A DNA stretch of 64,000 bases from Streptomyces sp. 71268. Lineage in GTDB: Bacteria > Actinomycetota > Actinomycetes > Streptomycetales > Streptomycetaceae. This document shows, piece by piece, positions 42,787 through 52,020 of this stretch (its first letter is position 1; every line of letters starts with the position of its first letter). The translations under genes and the position numbers were made by a program. The DNA lies in assembly GCF_029392895.1 (NCBI RefSeq), contig NZ_CP114200.1, positions 3,875,001-3,939,000 of the forward strand, read 5' to 3'. Under the pieces are notes generated by a model, which worked only from the letters and a program-made list of their open reading frames with translations, was not told the DNA's origin and did not search any database.

Positions 42787-44061
42787 CTACGCCAGCCCGG
42801 GCCGACCGTCACCGTCCGAGCCGTCCGGGTCGTCCGGGTCGGTGAGGTCGGTTGGGTCCTCGGGCTCGTCGTCGGGCTCGTCCTCGGGCTCGTCGTCGGC
42901 CGCGTACGGGTGGACGTAGCGGCCCGGCGCGAAGGGCGTGAACCAGCGCGAGATGCCCATCGGGGCGACGCCGAGATAGGCGCCGACCGGGCTCTCGTCG
43001 ATGCCGTCCATCGAGTCGTCGTAGAGCCACTCGTGGTTCATGTCCTCGTACACCGAGTCGGCGAAGCACTCCAGGGCCAGCGAAACGCCGTCGTCCAGCA
43101 GGCCGAAGAGGTCGAGCGCGATCTCCGCCTCGCGCAGCAGCAACCGCAGCGCCAACTCCTCGGCCACGCAGCTCGGCCGCTCGAAGGTGCCCTGGGTGAA
43201 GCGGGTGGTCAGGGCGATGGCGGTGACCAGGAAGCGGCGGGCGAAGCGGGCGTCGTAGCGCAGCGCGTAGCGCCGGGGCAGCTCGTCGAGGAGCCACATC
43301 GGCTCGTCGCAGTCGGCGACGCTGCCGCCGTCCTCGTCCAGCGCGCACACGTCCTGGAACAACTCGTCCAGCAGCAGGTCCGTCCCGTACACCAGCGCGC
43401 CGGCCGCGAGCCGCGCGTCCGCCGTCGAGACGACCGGCCCCTGTCGGTCGTGCGCCCCGCTCGGGCCACCGGCCGCGTCCGGACCGCCGGCCCCAACTGT
43501 CTCATCCGCCCCGGCCGACTCCGGGGGGCCGCCGAACGCCTCGGGGCCGAACGCCCGCAGTTGGTCGGCCAGCCCGCGGAACGTGTCCCGCATGGCGGCG
43601 GAGTCCACGGGATCGCCCGGCGCCTCGGCCGCCGGCCCGTCGCCGCCCTGTCCGCGCAGCCGCGCGCGGCGCGACGCGAGGTCGTCGGGCGGGGCGCCGG
43701 GGCCGAGCGCGGCGTCCAGGCTCTCCTTCGCGAGATCGGCGTGCAGTTCGACGGCGCAGCGCGCGACGGTCCACCCCGCGAGCAGTTCGGAGCGCTCCAA
43801 CAACTCGTCCACCAGCGAACGCACCGCCTCCTCGGCCAACTCCAGCATCGGAGCGTCCACGAAGACCTTCATCAGCGCCCCGCCGGGATGCACGCCCACG
43901 AAGGTGTCGAGGATGTCCACCTCGACGCCGTCCGGCCCGTCGATCGCCTCCACCGACTCGAACCCGCGCTCCAGCAGGGCCACCACGCCCACCCGGTGCA
44001 GGGCATCCAACTCGGGGTCACCACTCGGTATCTGAGCGTCCACACTCACCGCGTACTTCAC
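42787..44061 (-). CDS. hypothetical acidic protein
   Basis: Unrecognised 424-residue cytoplasmic protein. The N-terminal 100 residues form an alpha/beta unit (VGVVALLERGFESVEAIDG, VFVDAPMLELAEEAVRSLVD). After a Gly/Ala/Pro-rich linker comes a helical domain with many acidic and aromatic residues (ALVYGTDLLLDELFQDVCALD, FLVTAIALTTRFTQGTFE, ECFADSVYEDMNHEWLYDD). The tail is almost only Asp, Glu and Pro. I chose the GTG at 44061 (VKYAVSV); an ATG at 44109 would add 16 residues without a ribosome site. It lies between two plus-strand units and divergent from a kinase gene, so a shared regulatory region is possible. Confidence 0.65.
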   Translation of the reverse strand: MKYAVSVDAQIPSGDPELDALHRVGVVALLERGFESVEAIDGPDGVEVDILDTFVGVHPGGALMKVFVDAPMLELAEEAVRSLVDELLERSELLAGWTVARCAVELHADLAKESLDAALGPGAPPDDLASRRARLRGQGGDGPAAEAPGDPVDSAAMRDTFRGLADQLRAFGPEAFGGPPESAGADETVGAGGPDAAGGPSGAHDRQGPVVSTADARLAAGALVYGTDLLLDELFQDVCALDEDGGSVADCDEPMWLLDELPRRYALRYDARFARRFLVTAIALTTRFTQGTFERPSCVAEELALRLLLREAEIALDLFGLLDDGVSLALECFADSVYEDMNHEWLYDDSMDGIDESPVGAYLGVAPMGISRWFTPFAPGRYVHPYAADDEPEDEPDDEPEDPTDLTDPDDPDGSDGDGRPGLA

Positions 44062-44323
44062 GATGCCAGCGTGGCAGGCCGAGCCTGTCGATGCGCCCGC
44101 AATCGTCACTTCGCCCCGCCCGCCCGGCGGTTGTGGCCGGCCCGCGCGACCCGGTGCCGGGCGGCGGTGGCGGTTCCGGTGCCGGACGGTACGCCGCAGG
44201 TCACGGAGGGCGAGCGCGGCCGTGGCCGCCGCACCTCGGTCACCGGCGGCGTCTATCCTGCCTCCGAGTTCGGTGATCTTCCGCCGGACGACGACACAGG
44301 GGCGATCGGGGGATCAGTCCGTC

Positions 44324-46564
44324 ATGCGCGACGACCACGACGGCGGCCGGGGCGACGGCATCAGCGGCATAGAGCCACTGGCACCGACCGATCCACCCCG
44401 CGTCGGCCCCTACGTGCTGCTCGGCCGGCTCGGCTCCGGCGGCATGGGCCGGGTCTACCTGGCCCGCTCGGCGGGCGGGCGGACCGTGGCCGTGAAGGTC
44501 GTACACGAGGAGCACGCGTCCAACCAGGAGTTCCGGGCCCGCTTCCGGCGCGAGGTGGCCTCGGCGCGGCGCGTCGGCGAACGGTTCACCGCCCCGGTCC
44601 TGGAGGGCGACCCGGACGCGCCGCGCCCATGGGTGGCCACCGGGTACGTGCCGGGCCCCTCCCTGGAGCGGGTCGTACGCGAGCACGGCCCGCTGCCGAC
44701 GGCCTCGGTGCACGAGCTGTTCGACGGCCTGACGCGGGCGCTACGGGGCATCCACGAGGCCGGGATCGTGCACCGCGACCTGAAGCCGTCCAACGTGCTG
44801 CTCACCATCGAGGGGCCGCGGGTCATCGACTTCGGCATCGCCCGCGCCCTGCAACCCTCGGTCGAGTCCCTGCTGACCAGCACCGGCATGGTGATCGGCT
44901 CGCCCGGGTTCATGGCCCCGGAGCAGGTCGTCGGCGATGCCGTGGGCCCCGCGGCCGACGTCTTCGCGCTCGGCTGCGTGACGATGTACGCGGCCACGGG
45001 CCGGCTGCCGTTCGGCCACGGCGCCCCGAACCAGCACGCGGTGATGTTCCGCATCGTCCAGTCGGCGCCGGACCTGACCGCCGTCGAGGACGACGCGCTG
45101 GGCGCGCTGATCGCCCGCTGCCTGGCCAAGTCCCCCGCCGACCGCCCCACCGTGGCCGACCTGCTCGCGGACCCGGCCCGCGCGCGGCGCACGCCCGGCG
45201 ACGGGGCGTGGCTGCCCCCGGCCCTGGTGGCCCGACTCGCCCAACAGGCGGCCCGCCTCCTCGACGCGGAGGCCCCGGACACGCCGTACGTCCCCGCCCC
45301 GGACACGCCGCGCGCCTCCGTACCGGACGCGCCGCACGCTTCCGTACCGCCTTCGGACGCCGTACCGCTGGCGGATGCCGTGCCGTCTTCGGACAGGGCC
45401 ACGGTTGGCCTGCTCCCCAAGGCTGCGGAGGGCGCGGGGGCCGCGAAGGCACCCGAGGCACCTGGGACACCCGAGGCACCTGAGACGACCCCGGCGCCCG
45501 CCGAGGCCTCCGCCGCCGAGGGGTCGGGCTCGACCAACAAACCGGCCTCCGCCAAGCCCGCCGCCGAAGCCCGCGTCACAGACCGCCCCGAAGACCGCCC
45601 GGGAGGCCGCCCCGAAGACCGCCCCGAAGCCCCGTCGGCGGCCCGCTCCGACGGCCGTGCGGCGGGCCGCTCCGAAGGTCGTCCCGAGAGCTGGCCCGAA
45701 GGCCCCGCCTCCGATCCGGTCGGCAGCCCTCCCGGCGCCACCGCCGGCGGCCCCGCCCGGGACCGGGGCGGACGGGCGCGGCGGCGCGGGGGCTGGGTGA
45801 TCGCGACGGTGGTGCTCGCCGTGATCGCCACCGCGAGCGTCGCGACGCTGCTCGCCCGGGGTGGCGGCGACTCGGACGACCGGGCCCGGGGCGGCACCAC
45901 GGCCGGCCCCAGCGCGCCCGGTACCGCCGCGCCCACGCCGTCCACGGGCAAGGCCGGGGACGACGCGAAGCGCGACCCGAAGGACGCGGGAAACGCCGAA
46001 GACAAGGACGAGAAGAAGGCCAAGGACGGGGAGGACGACGCGAGTCGGGACGAGACGCGCGCCAAGGACCCGTCGCGCGAGGGCGGGGACGCGCCCGCCG
46101 ACGGCGGCGACGCGGCCGACAAGCCCAGCGGAAACGACTCAGCGGACGACGACGCCGACCCGCCCACCAAGCAGAAGCCCGGTTCCGGCGACGCCCAACG
46201 GCCGCCGTCCTCCCGGCCCACCTCCTCGGGCGCGGTCCCGCAGCGCTACCTCGGCACCTGGGAGCGCAAGAACTACGCCGGTCCCGTCTCGCAGCGGATG
46301 GTGGTCCGTCAGGCGTCACCCGGCCAGCACGTGATCACCCTGAGCTACGACGGGGCCGGGCACTGCGAGTCGACGGCCACGCTCGTCGCGATGGAGGACG
46401 GCGGCAAGCGGATGTCGGTCGGCCCGACCGACGTGGACACGGTCGCGTCCAACGGCTACTGCCCCTCGGACAACGCCTCGTCGTTCGCCTTCGGCAGCGA
46501 CGGCAAGCTCTACCGGACCGTGGGCTTCCAGCAGGACATGACCCCCTTCACGCGCATCCGCTGA
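44324..46564 (+). CDS. Ser/Thr protein kinase with a small extracellular domain
   Basis: A 746-residue receptor-type kinase. The catalytic domain (about residues 25-290) has GRLGSGGMGRVYLA, VAVKVVHEEH, HRDLKPSNVLL, DFGIA and APEQVV, all intact. A long Ala/Pro/Glu-rich linker with repeated EDRPG/EDRPE units leads to the membrane segment near 489-510 (WVIATVVLAVIATASVATLL), which has a basic but not Tat-like flank. Outside, a Lys/Asp/Glu-rich spacer carries a small domain of about 110 residues (YLGTWERKNYAGPVSQRMVV, GHCESTATLVAM, VASNGYCPSDN) with two Cys. The ligand is unknown. The ATG at 44324 fits the kinase start MRDDHDGG. It ends before a modest hairpin. Confidence 0.92.
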   Translation: MRDDHDGGRGDGISGIEPLAPTDPPRVGPYVLLGRLGSGGMGRVYLARSAGGRTVAVKVVHEEHASNQEFRARFRREVASARRVGERFTAPVLEGDPDAPRPWVATGYVPGPSLERVVREHGPLPTASVHELFDGLTRALRGIHEAGIVHRDLKPSNVLLTIEGPRVIDFGIARALQPSVESLLTSTGMVIGSPGFMAPEQVVGDAVGPAADVFALGCVTMYAATGRLPFGHGAPNQHAVMFRIVQSAPDLTAVEDDALGALIARCLAKSPADRPTVADLLADPARARRTPGDGAWLPPALVARLAQQAARLLDAEAPDTPYVPAPDTPRASVPDAPHASVPPSDAVPLADAVPSSDRATVGLLPKAAEGAGAAKAPEAPGTPEAPETTPAPAEASAAEGSGSTNKPASAKPAAEARVTDRPEDRPGGRPEDRPEAPSAARSDGRAAGRSEGRPESWPEGPASDPVGSPPGATAGGPARDRGGRARRRGGWVIATVVLAVIATASVATLLARGGGDSDDRARGGTTAGPSAPGTAAPTPSTGKAGDDAKRDPKDAGNAEDKDEKKAKDGEDDASRDETRAKDPSREGGDAPADGGDAADKPSGNDSADDDADPPTKQKPGSGDAQRPPSSRPTSSGAVPQRYLGTWERKNYAGPVSQRMVVRQASPGQHVITLSYDGAGHCESTATLVAMEDGGKRMSVGPTDVDTVASNGYCPSDNASSFAFGSDGKLYRTVGFQQDMTPFTRIR

Positions 46565-47151
46565 CACCCCGTCCGGAACCCGGCCCTACGGCGGTCCCGG
46601 GGCCGGCACCGTCGTGGGCGTACGCCGGTACGAGGTCGCGCGGCGTTCGGAAAGTGTGGCGAGGGAACCTATCGCCACCCCTTCGACGTCAACTCCCCAA
46701 GGAATGCAATTCACCCGGCGGACGCGTGCGGCGGATACCTATCGATTGCGGAGGCTCCCCGACTACCTATCGCAACCACCTCCCGCTTTCCCGCCCAATA
46801 AACGCACATCCGCTCTCTGGAAACAGAAATCCCCTTACGGCGGGACGTCACGAGATAGCGCGGTTCTCACGCCTTTCCGCCCTTTGCGCCGCGAAGGAGG
46901 GGAATGGCGGGTCCCCACTCCAGGCCCGCGAGCAGTCTTTCAAACAGCCAGTGACCTGCACTTATATGCGAGCGGCAGTCAATCGAGGCCGCCCCGCGAA
47001 CGCCGCCCGAAGCGGGCCTTGCGGCAGCCGAGCTATAGCCGCGCGTTATGGAAAATTGTTACTACCCGCTTCAACAAGGTTTCGGAATCCTGGTAGCGCC
47101 CCCTGGCAAACCGACGCACGAGAAATCGCGCGTCTTCGGAAACGAGGAACC
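46565..47151. other. long, less G+C-rich leader before the S1 protease gene
   Basis: About 590 bases with clearly lower G+C than the surroundings, with words such as aataaacgcacatccg, cacttatatgcgagc and ggaaaattgttactaccc. Open frames exist on the plus strand but their products look random and lack the GC-at-third-position pattern. I take it as a long promoter or 5' untranslated region, or a remnant of inserted DNA. No repeat ends or transposase are seen. Confidence 0.5.
46580..46606 (+). terminator. weak hairpin after the kinase gene
   Basis: CCGGCCC (46580-46586) pairs with GGGCCGG (46600-46606) across a 13-base loop, 15 bases after the stop. Only seven pairs, so the call is tentative. 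Confidence 0.4.
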
Positions 47152-47880
47152 TTGCGTATATCCAGGTTGATCCCCGCACTCGTAGCCGCTTCGGCATCCG
47201 TCATGTCGCTCGCCGGTACCGCCACGGCGGCCGAGCCGGCCCCCAAGCCCTCGACCCCGTCGAGCGTCGAAACCAAGATCATTGGTGGCGGGTACGCGCA
47301 GAGTGGCCCCTGGGCCGCTCGCCTGTTCTCCAACGGGAGGCAGACCTGCACCGCCACCATCATCTCGGCCAACTGGATTCTCACCGCCAAGCACTGTGTG
47401 ACCGGCGGTGGCCTCTCGTTCCGCATCGGTAGCCTCGACCAGACCAGCGGCGGCACGATGGCCAACGGCGCGCAGACGGTCACGCACGCGTCGTCCGACC
47501 TGGCGCTGGTCCGCCTCGACCGCTCCGTGTCCGCCACCTACGCCAAGCTCGGCCAGCCGGGCTCGGTCCAGACCGGCCAGAGCGTCCAGGTGTACGGCTG
47601 GGGCGCGACGTCCCAGTGCGGTTCGGAGATCAACTGCCAGTCGCAGTTCCTGAAGGTCGCCAACGTGACCGTGACCGGTGGCTGCCGCGACGCTTACCAG
47701 GGCCAGGCCATCTGCGCCCGCCGTGGCAACGGCATCACCGCCGGCGGCGACTCCGGCGGCCCGATGATGGCGGGCGGCGTCCAGGTCGGCGTGGCCTCCA
47801 CCAGCGACCGCCAGACCACCACGGCGTACACCAACGTGACGGCGTACCGCTCGTGGATCCAGCAGGTCGCGGGCGTCTGA
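47152..47880 (+). CDS. secreted chymotrypsin-family (S1) serine protease
   Basis: A 242-residue exported protease precursor. The TTG start at 47152 gives a signal peptide (RISRLIPALVAASASVMSL, cleavage near TATAA|EP) and a short propeptide ending before IIGGG at residue 43, the usual activation point. Catalytic residues are His81 in TAKHC (family norm TAAHC), Asp116 in SSDLALVRL and Ser201 in GGDSGGP. The residue six before the active Ser, Asp189 in trypsin, is here Ile195, and the Cys next to it is missing, so specificity is not tryptic. GAGGA ends three bases before the start, a short spacing. It stands alone, followed by two hairpins. Confidence 0.92.
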   Translation: MRISRLIPALVAASASVMSLAGTATAAEPAPKPSTPSSVETKIIGGGYAQSGPWAARLFSNGRQTCTATIISANWILTAKHCVTGGGLSFRIGSLDQTSGGTMANGAQTVTHASSDLALVRLDRSVSATYAKLGQPGSVQTGQSVQVYGWGATSQCGSEINCQSQFLKVANVTVTGGCRDAYQGQAICARRGNGITAGGDSGGPMMAGGVQVGVASTSDRQTTTAYTNVTAYRSWIQQVAGV

Positions 47881-47935
47881 GCAACGCCACCCTCCGCCGT
47901 GCGCGTTGACGCGCGCTGACGGAACGCCTCGGGAC

Positions 47936-47980
47936 GGGGGCGCTGCCCCGCGCGGTCACACCGCCGCGGGCGGCGCCCCC
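47936..47980 (+). terminator. extended hairpin after the S1 protease gene
   Basis: GGGGGCGC (47936-47943) pairs with GCGCCCCC (47973-47980), and inside it CCCGCG pairs with CGCGGG and CGGT with ACCG around a three-base loop. A very stable structure 56 bases after the stop codon. Confidence 0.8.
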
Positions 47981-47990
47981 GCTCCCGTCC

Positions 47991-48027
47991 GGGCGCCGGC
48001 CGTTCGCCTACGCGACGGCCGGCGCCC
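47991..48027. terminator. second perfect hairpin
   Basis: Perfect 13-bp stem, GGGCGCCGGCCGT (47991-48003) with ACGGCCGGCGCCC (48015-48027), 11-base loop, ten bases after the first hairpin. A tandem terminator is the simplest reading. Confidence 0.75.
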
Positions 48028-48100
48028 TTCGGCGTTCGGCGCCGAGGTGTCGGGACGGGCGGGCCCGGGACGGCGCGGCCGGCGGCCGGGACCGCGCGGG

Positions 48101-48140
48101 CCGACCACTCCCAACCACCGCCGACCACTGCCAACCACCG
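48101..48140. repeat. 20-bp direct tandem repeat
   Basis: CCGACCACTCCCAACCACCG at 48101-48120 is repeated at 48121-48140 with one change (C to G). A, C and G only; no coding frame is supported here. Confidence 0.85.
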
Positions 48141-48464
48141 CCGTCCGCCGACGGACACACCCGGCGTTCACGGCAGGCCGGGCGGAAAGTGCCACGGTAA
48201 GAGGCAGCGGAAAAGCGGCGAACGGTGCACACTCATGTGGGGGGTGGTAAGCGCTCGCTGTCCCCGTCGTGCTCTTCGCCGCAGCGCACCCACCAGCGAA
48301 ACCCACCCCCACGCGGGGGCGGCGACCCGCTGTCGTACGGGTGGCAGGGGGCGGGGGCGCGGGTCGTCCGCGGCGGCACGGGGGCGATCCCAGGGGCCCG
48401 CCGACCGGCGCGGCCCGACCGGGCAGGCATCCACGGGCGCACCCCGTCGAAAGGGCATGTATCC

Positions 48465-49586
48465 GTGGTGGCAGCGCATCGGCCGTCCCGCGTGCTGAAG
48501 GCGATCCCGTACGTGGTCATGGTGGTCGTGGTCGTGGTGGACCTGACGGCGGGCGCGGGCGTGGGGTTCCTGCCACTGATGTCGCTGGGCCCCGCCTTCG
48601 CCGGCCTCGTGGGCGGTTGGCGGCGCACCGCGTGGATCGGCTCGCTCGCGCTGGCCCTGACCGTGGGGCTCGGCGTCTACGACGACCTCCTCGCCCACCG
48701 TCGCGGGATCACCGCGCTCGTGTCGGTCGCCGGCGTCACGGTGGCGGGCCTGGTGGCCGCGGTGATGCGCCAGCAGCGCGAGGAGGAGTTGGCGAGCGTG
48801 CGCTCGATCGCCGAGGTCGCGCAGCGCGTGCTGCTGCGCCCGGTACCGCTCGCCGCCGGGTCGCTTCGCGTCGCCGTGTCGTACACCTCGGCGGTGGCCG
48901 ACGCCCGGATCGGGGGCGACCTGTACGAGGTGGTGGCCACGCCGTACGGGGTGCGGACCATCGTCGGCGACGTACAGGGCAAGGGCCTGGAGGCGGTGGA
49001 GACGGCGGCGGTCGTGCTGGGCGCGTTCCGCGAGGCCGCCTACGACGAGCCCACCCTGACGGCCGTCGGGGAGCGCCTGGAACACGCCCTCGAACGGCAC
49101 CTGACGGCGGAGAAGTTCGTCACGGCCGTGCTCGCCGAGTCCGGTACCGGGCCCGAGCCGGACCCCGGCTGCGGGTCCGAGCCGTCGATGACGCTGCTCA
49201 ACTACGGTCACCCGGCCCCGCTGGTGGTACGGCGGGACGGCACCGCGGCGTTCCTCGCCCCGCCCGAACGGGCCCTGCCGCTCGGCCTCGCCCTGCACGG
49301 GGTGAAGGGCCCGCACCCGCACACCGTGGACTTCGCCGCCGGCGACCAGATGCTCTTCTACACCGACGGCGTCAGCGAGGCCCGCGACCCCGAGGACCGG
49401 TTCTACCCGCTGGAACAGCGCGCCGCCCTGCTCCGCGACCGCGACCCCGAGGCCGCGGTGGAGGCCCTGCGCCAGGACCTGGTCGCCCACACCCAGGGCC
49501 CGCCCCACGACGACGCGGCCATGCTGCTGGTCCGCTACCGGTCCGACGAGCCCTGCCCGCCGCCCGCCCCGGACGCGGTGCGCTGA
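48465..49586 (+). CDS. membrane PP2C/SpoIIE-type protein phosphatase
   Basis: A 373-residue metal-dependent Ser/Thr phosphatase. Three to four membrane segments fill about residues 10-105 (AIPYVVMVVVVVVDLTAGAG, SLALALTVGLGVYDD, VSVAGVTVAGLVAAVM). A signalling helix (RQQREEELASVRSIAEVAQ) leads to the catalytic domain with metal-binding motifs GGDLYEVVATPYG, VGDVQGKGLEA, FYTDGVSEARDPE and HDDAAMLLVR, all intact. Such proteins typically dephosphorylate anti-anti-sigma factors. No sensor domain other than the membrane part is present. The GTG at 48465 follows AAGGG by about ten bases; GTG at 48468 is equally possible. It converges with a small membrane-protein gene. Confidence 0.9.
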   Translation: MVAAHRPSRVLKAIPYVVMVVVVVVDLTAGAGVGFLPLMSLGPAFAGLVGGWRRTAWIGSLALALTVGLGVYDDLLAHRRGITALVSVAGVTVAGLVAAVMRQQREEELASVRSIAEVAQRVLLRPVPLAAGSLRVAVSYTSAVADARIGGDLYEVVATPYGVRTIVGDVQGKGLEAVETAAVVLGAFREAAYDEPTLTAVGERLEHALERHLTAEKFVTAVLAESGTGPEPDPGCGSEPSMTLLNYGHPAPLVVRRDGTAAFLAPPERALPLGLALHGVKGPHPHTVDFAAGDQMLFYTDGVSEARDPEDRFYPLEQRAALLRDRDPEAAVEALRQDLVAHTQGPPHDDAAMLLVRYRSDEPCPPPAPDAVR

Positions 49587-49754
49587 GCGCGGGGGCGCGG
49601 GGCGCGAGCGGGCTCGGACGCGGGCGCGCGCGGCGCGGGCGCGGGTGCTGAGGCAGGGGCGGGTGCGGACACGGGAGGCGGGCCCAGGGAGGGCGCGGTG
49701 GCGCGGGGGCGCGTGCCGGGGCGGGCCCCGGTGGGTGGCGCGGCGAGCGACGGC

Positions 49755-50162
49755 TCAGTGGTGGCCCACGGTCGTCCGCCGGTAGGCCCGCCGCGCGTGG
49801 CTGACCCGCGCGATGGCCGTGCCCAACACCGCGGCGGCGAGCAGCACCCCGATACGGCCCGCCTCCGGGTAGCCGGCCCAGCTCAGCCGCCCGCGGGGGG
49901 TGACGGCCACGGTGTTGAGGAAGATCCAGCACACGACGGCTATGCCCGGGGCGGCGACCAGCCGCGCGCACACGCCCAGGCCGACGGCCAGTGCGCCCAA
50001 CACGACCAGCACGGTGACCGGGTCCGCCAACAGGCCGAGCGCCCCGAGCACCGCGACCGACACGAACGCCCCGGCGTACGCGCCGGCCAACACCCGCGGC
50101 GTGTCGAGGGGTTCGGGAACGGGCCTGACCTGTGCGTGAAAAAGGCGCCACTCCACCCTCAT
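49755..50162 (-). CDS. small four-helix membrane protein
   Basis: Unrecognised 135-residue protein. After a basic N-terminus (MRVEWRLFHAQVRPVPEP) come hydrophobic segments VLAGAYAGAFVSVAVLGALG, VTVLVVLGALAVGLGVCARL, IAVVCWIFLNTVAV and IGVLLAAAVLGTAIARV, ending in a short basic tail. It has the same strand as the type VII locus and is 315 bases beyond DUF6177, so it may be the last gene of that region or independent. Coding character is good, with GC-rich third positions. Confidence 0.75.
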   Translation of the reverse strand: MRVEWRLFHAQVRPVPEPLDTPRVLAGAYAGAFVSVAVLGALGLLADPVTVLVVLGALAVGLGVCARLVAAPGIAVVCWIFLNTVAVTPRGRLSWAGYPEAGRIGVLLAAAVLGTAIARVSHARRAYRRTTVGHH

Positions 50163-50477
50163 CGCGGATTCCCCCGATGGTCCGGGCCGCGCCAGCCGGC
50201 CAGCTCACGTCGGCACCGGGGCACGGCTAAGTGTCTGCTTCAGGAACAACAGCGACCTCACGCACCCGCCGGCACCAGGCTTCCCCCGCCCCGCCGCGTG
50301 AGGTGCCCCATCATGATGCCTGCCCCCGCCCCGCCACACCCCGCGGGCCCCACACCCGCCACGACACGAGCCCCCTTCGTACCCCCTTCACCGAGACGGG
50401 CGCCCCCTACCCACCAACCCTCCCCACGGCCCGCCCCGGCGGGGGAACGGGCGGGGCGACGGAGCACGGCGGTGCGA
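50163..50477. other. gap between DUF6177 and the small membrane gene
   Basis: A 315-base stretch, C-rich on the plus strand. An 8-bp inverted repeat (CCTCACGC/GCGTGAGG, about 50256-50302) is the only structure noted. Nothing else is supported. Confidence 0.45.
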
Positions 50478-52013
50478 CTAACCCCGCGCCGCGTCGTCCG
50501 GGGGGCCTGGGGTGGGGGTGGGCGACGCGGCCTCGCGCAGGTGGGTGACCAGGTCCTCCAGGGCACCCCAGCCGGCACCGGGCTCGGTCTCCGCGAAGGG
50601 GTAGTAGAAGGCAGCCCGGTCCAGCGGGCCGAGCTGGATCGGGCGTATCGGCAACGGCGGGCGGCGGGCCCGGGTGAGGCCGGCGGCCCGTACGTCCTCG
50701 CGTCCCACGGCGAAGCCCAGCACCGTGGGCGCCCCCTCCAACCAGGGCGGCACCGTCAGGTCGGCGCGGGCCGCGCGGCGCTGCACCAGCATCGAGACCA
50801 GCCCGTGTTCGGCCGCGAGTAGCGCGGCCAGGTCGGCGAAGCGGGCCGGCGCGAACTCGTCGGCCTCTTCGGCGGGTTCAGACGCTGTGCGGGCGGCGGC
50901 TCCCTCCCCCGGTACGCGGTAGCCCAACGTCAGGGTCAGCTCCTCCTCGACGCCACCGGTGGTCAGCTCCGTGCGGAGCGTCGCTACGGCGGGCCGGTCC
51001 GGGTCTCCGACGGCGACGGTCCAGGTCGGTGCGGGCGAGCGGTCCCGTACGAAGTCCGTCAACTCCGCCCGCGACCAGGGCTGTCCGGCCGGCTCGGCGG
51101 TGCCCCAGCCGCTTGGCGGCCCGCCCAGCAGGTGTCGCCAGGCGGCCTCCAGCGCCCCGCCGAGCAGCAGTTCGGCCTCGGCCGGCTTGCGGGTACGGAT
51201 GGACAGGGCGAACTGCCTCTCGCGGGCGGACCCGCCTTTCGCCGCGTCCCCGGGCCCGGCCGCCGGCGCGGCCCCTCCCGCCGCGCCGGCCCCTCCCGCC
51301 GTGAAGGCGGACGCGGTCGCGCCGGCCGGCACGAAGGCACCGTCGGACCAGCGCAGTTCCGTACCGGACAGGCCGTCGTAGTAGCCGCTCGCCCCGTCCC
51401 CCACGACCCAGCGGTTCGGGGCCCCCGCGAGCGCGGCCCGGGTGGCCAGGGTCAGCCGGGCGGAGGCCGGGGTCACGAGCTGGAAGCCGCGGTCGCTGTC
51501 CGCCGCGGCGCGCAGCGCCTCGGCGAGCCACGAGGTCATCGCCACCAGCGGCCGGTCCTGGATGACGACGGCCGCCCGGTCGCTCAGCACGTCGACGGCG
51601 GGCTGGGCGGCGGCGGGCTGGGCGGCGCCGGTCAGCCCGCTGACCGGCCGGCCGAGGTCGGTGACGAACGCGTCGGCCGGCCAGACCCGGCCGCCCAGTT
51701 GGGACACCAGGCGGGAGGCGAGGACGCCGGCGAGCCGGTCGGAGCCCTGGCCCGCCGTGGCCGCCCTGACCTCCGTCCACCACACCGGCCCCTCCGCGCG
51801 GATGCCGAGCAGCCGGCGCACCTCGCCGGGCACCCGGACCAGCGTGGGTGTCTCGACGGAGGCCAGCGGGCGGCCCTCGGCGTCGAAGAGTTGGATGACC
51901 GCGTCGTCGGCGGCCGTGCCCATGGTGACGTCGGGCCCGCCGGACAGCAGTCCGGCCAACAGGCTCCAGGTGTCGGGCATGCGCTCGGTGAGCGCGATCA
52001 CGTCCTTGGTCAT
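50478..52013 (-). CDS. DUF6177 family protein of the type VII locus
   Basis: A 511-residue protein that I recall as DUF6177, found beside EccC in streptomycete ESX loci. The start MTKDVIALTERMPDTWSLL is typical. It has no signal peptide or membrane segment; the middle (AVVIQDRPLVAMTSWLAEAL, QLVTPASARLTL) and C-terminal part (LAALLAAEHGLVSMLVQRRA, RPIQLGPLDRAAFYYPF) look like two soluble alpha/beta domains joined by a Gly/Ala linker near residue 245. Its start is seven bases after the eccC stop. An accessory or chaperone role in secretion is inferred from position only. Confidence 0.8.
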   Translation of the reverse strand: MTKDVIALTERMPDTWSLLAGLLSGGPDVTMGTAADDAVIQLFDAEGRPLASVETPTLVRVPGEVRRLLGIRAEGPVWWTEVRAATAGQGSDRLAGVLASRLVSQLGGRVWPADAFVTDLGRPVSGLTGAAQPAAAQPAVDVLSDRAAVVIQDRPLVAMTSWLAEALRAAADSDRGFQLVTPASARLTLATRAALAGAPNRWVVGDGASGYYDGLSGTELRWSDGAFVPAGATASAFTAGGAGAAGGAAPAAGPGDAAKGGSARERQFALSIRTRKPAEAELLLGGALEAAWRHLLGGPPSGWGTAEPAGQPWSRAELTDFVRDRSPAPTWTVAVGDPDRPAVATLRTELTTGGVEEELTLTLGYRVPGEGAAARTASEPAEEADEFAPARFADLAALLAAEHGLVSMLVQRRAARADLTVPPWLEGAPTVLGFAVGREDVRAAGLTRARRPPLPIRPIQLGPLDRAAFYYPFAETEPGAGWGALEDLVTHLREAASPTPTPGPPDDAARG

Positions 52014-52020
52014 GCGGCGA

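Larger units (their letters stand above)
47881..48464. other. intergenic region with hairpins and a repeat
   Basis: About 580 bases holding the two hairpins, the 20-bp repeat and the presumed promoter of the phosphatase gene. No gene is supported: possible starts upstream of 48465 would place the hairpin-free but Arg/Gly/Pro-only stretch before a clear membrane segment. Confidence 0.5.

Noticed and set aside
42679..45483. Long plus-strand open frame of over 900 codons
   Set aside because: It runs antisense to a hypothetical gene and out of frame through a clear kinase gene. The product is Arg/Gly/Ala-rich without domains. Such long frames are common in very G+C-rich DNA.
17776..46564. PknB-type kinases with PASTA repeats
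   Set aside because: All three kinases have other outer domains; no PASTA repeats occur.
46614..47096. 160-codon plus-strand frame in the leader of the S1 protease
   Set aside because: Residue use looks random and the third-position G+C pattern is absent. No start with a ribosome site.
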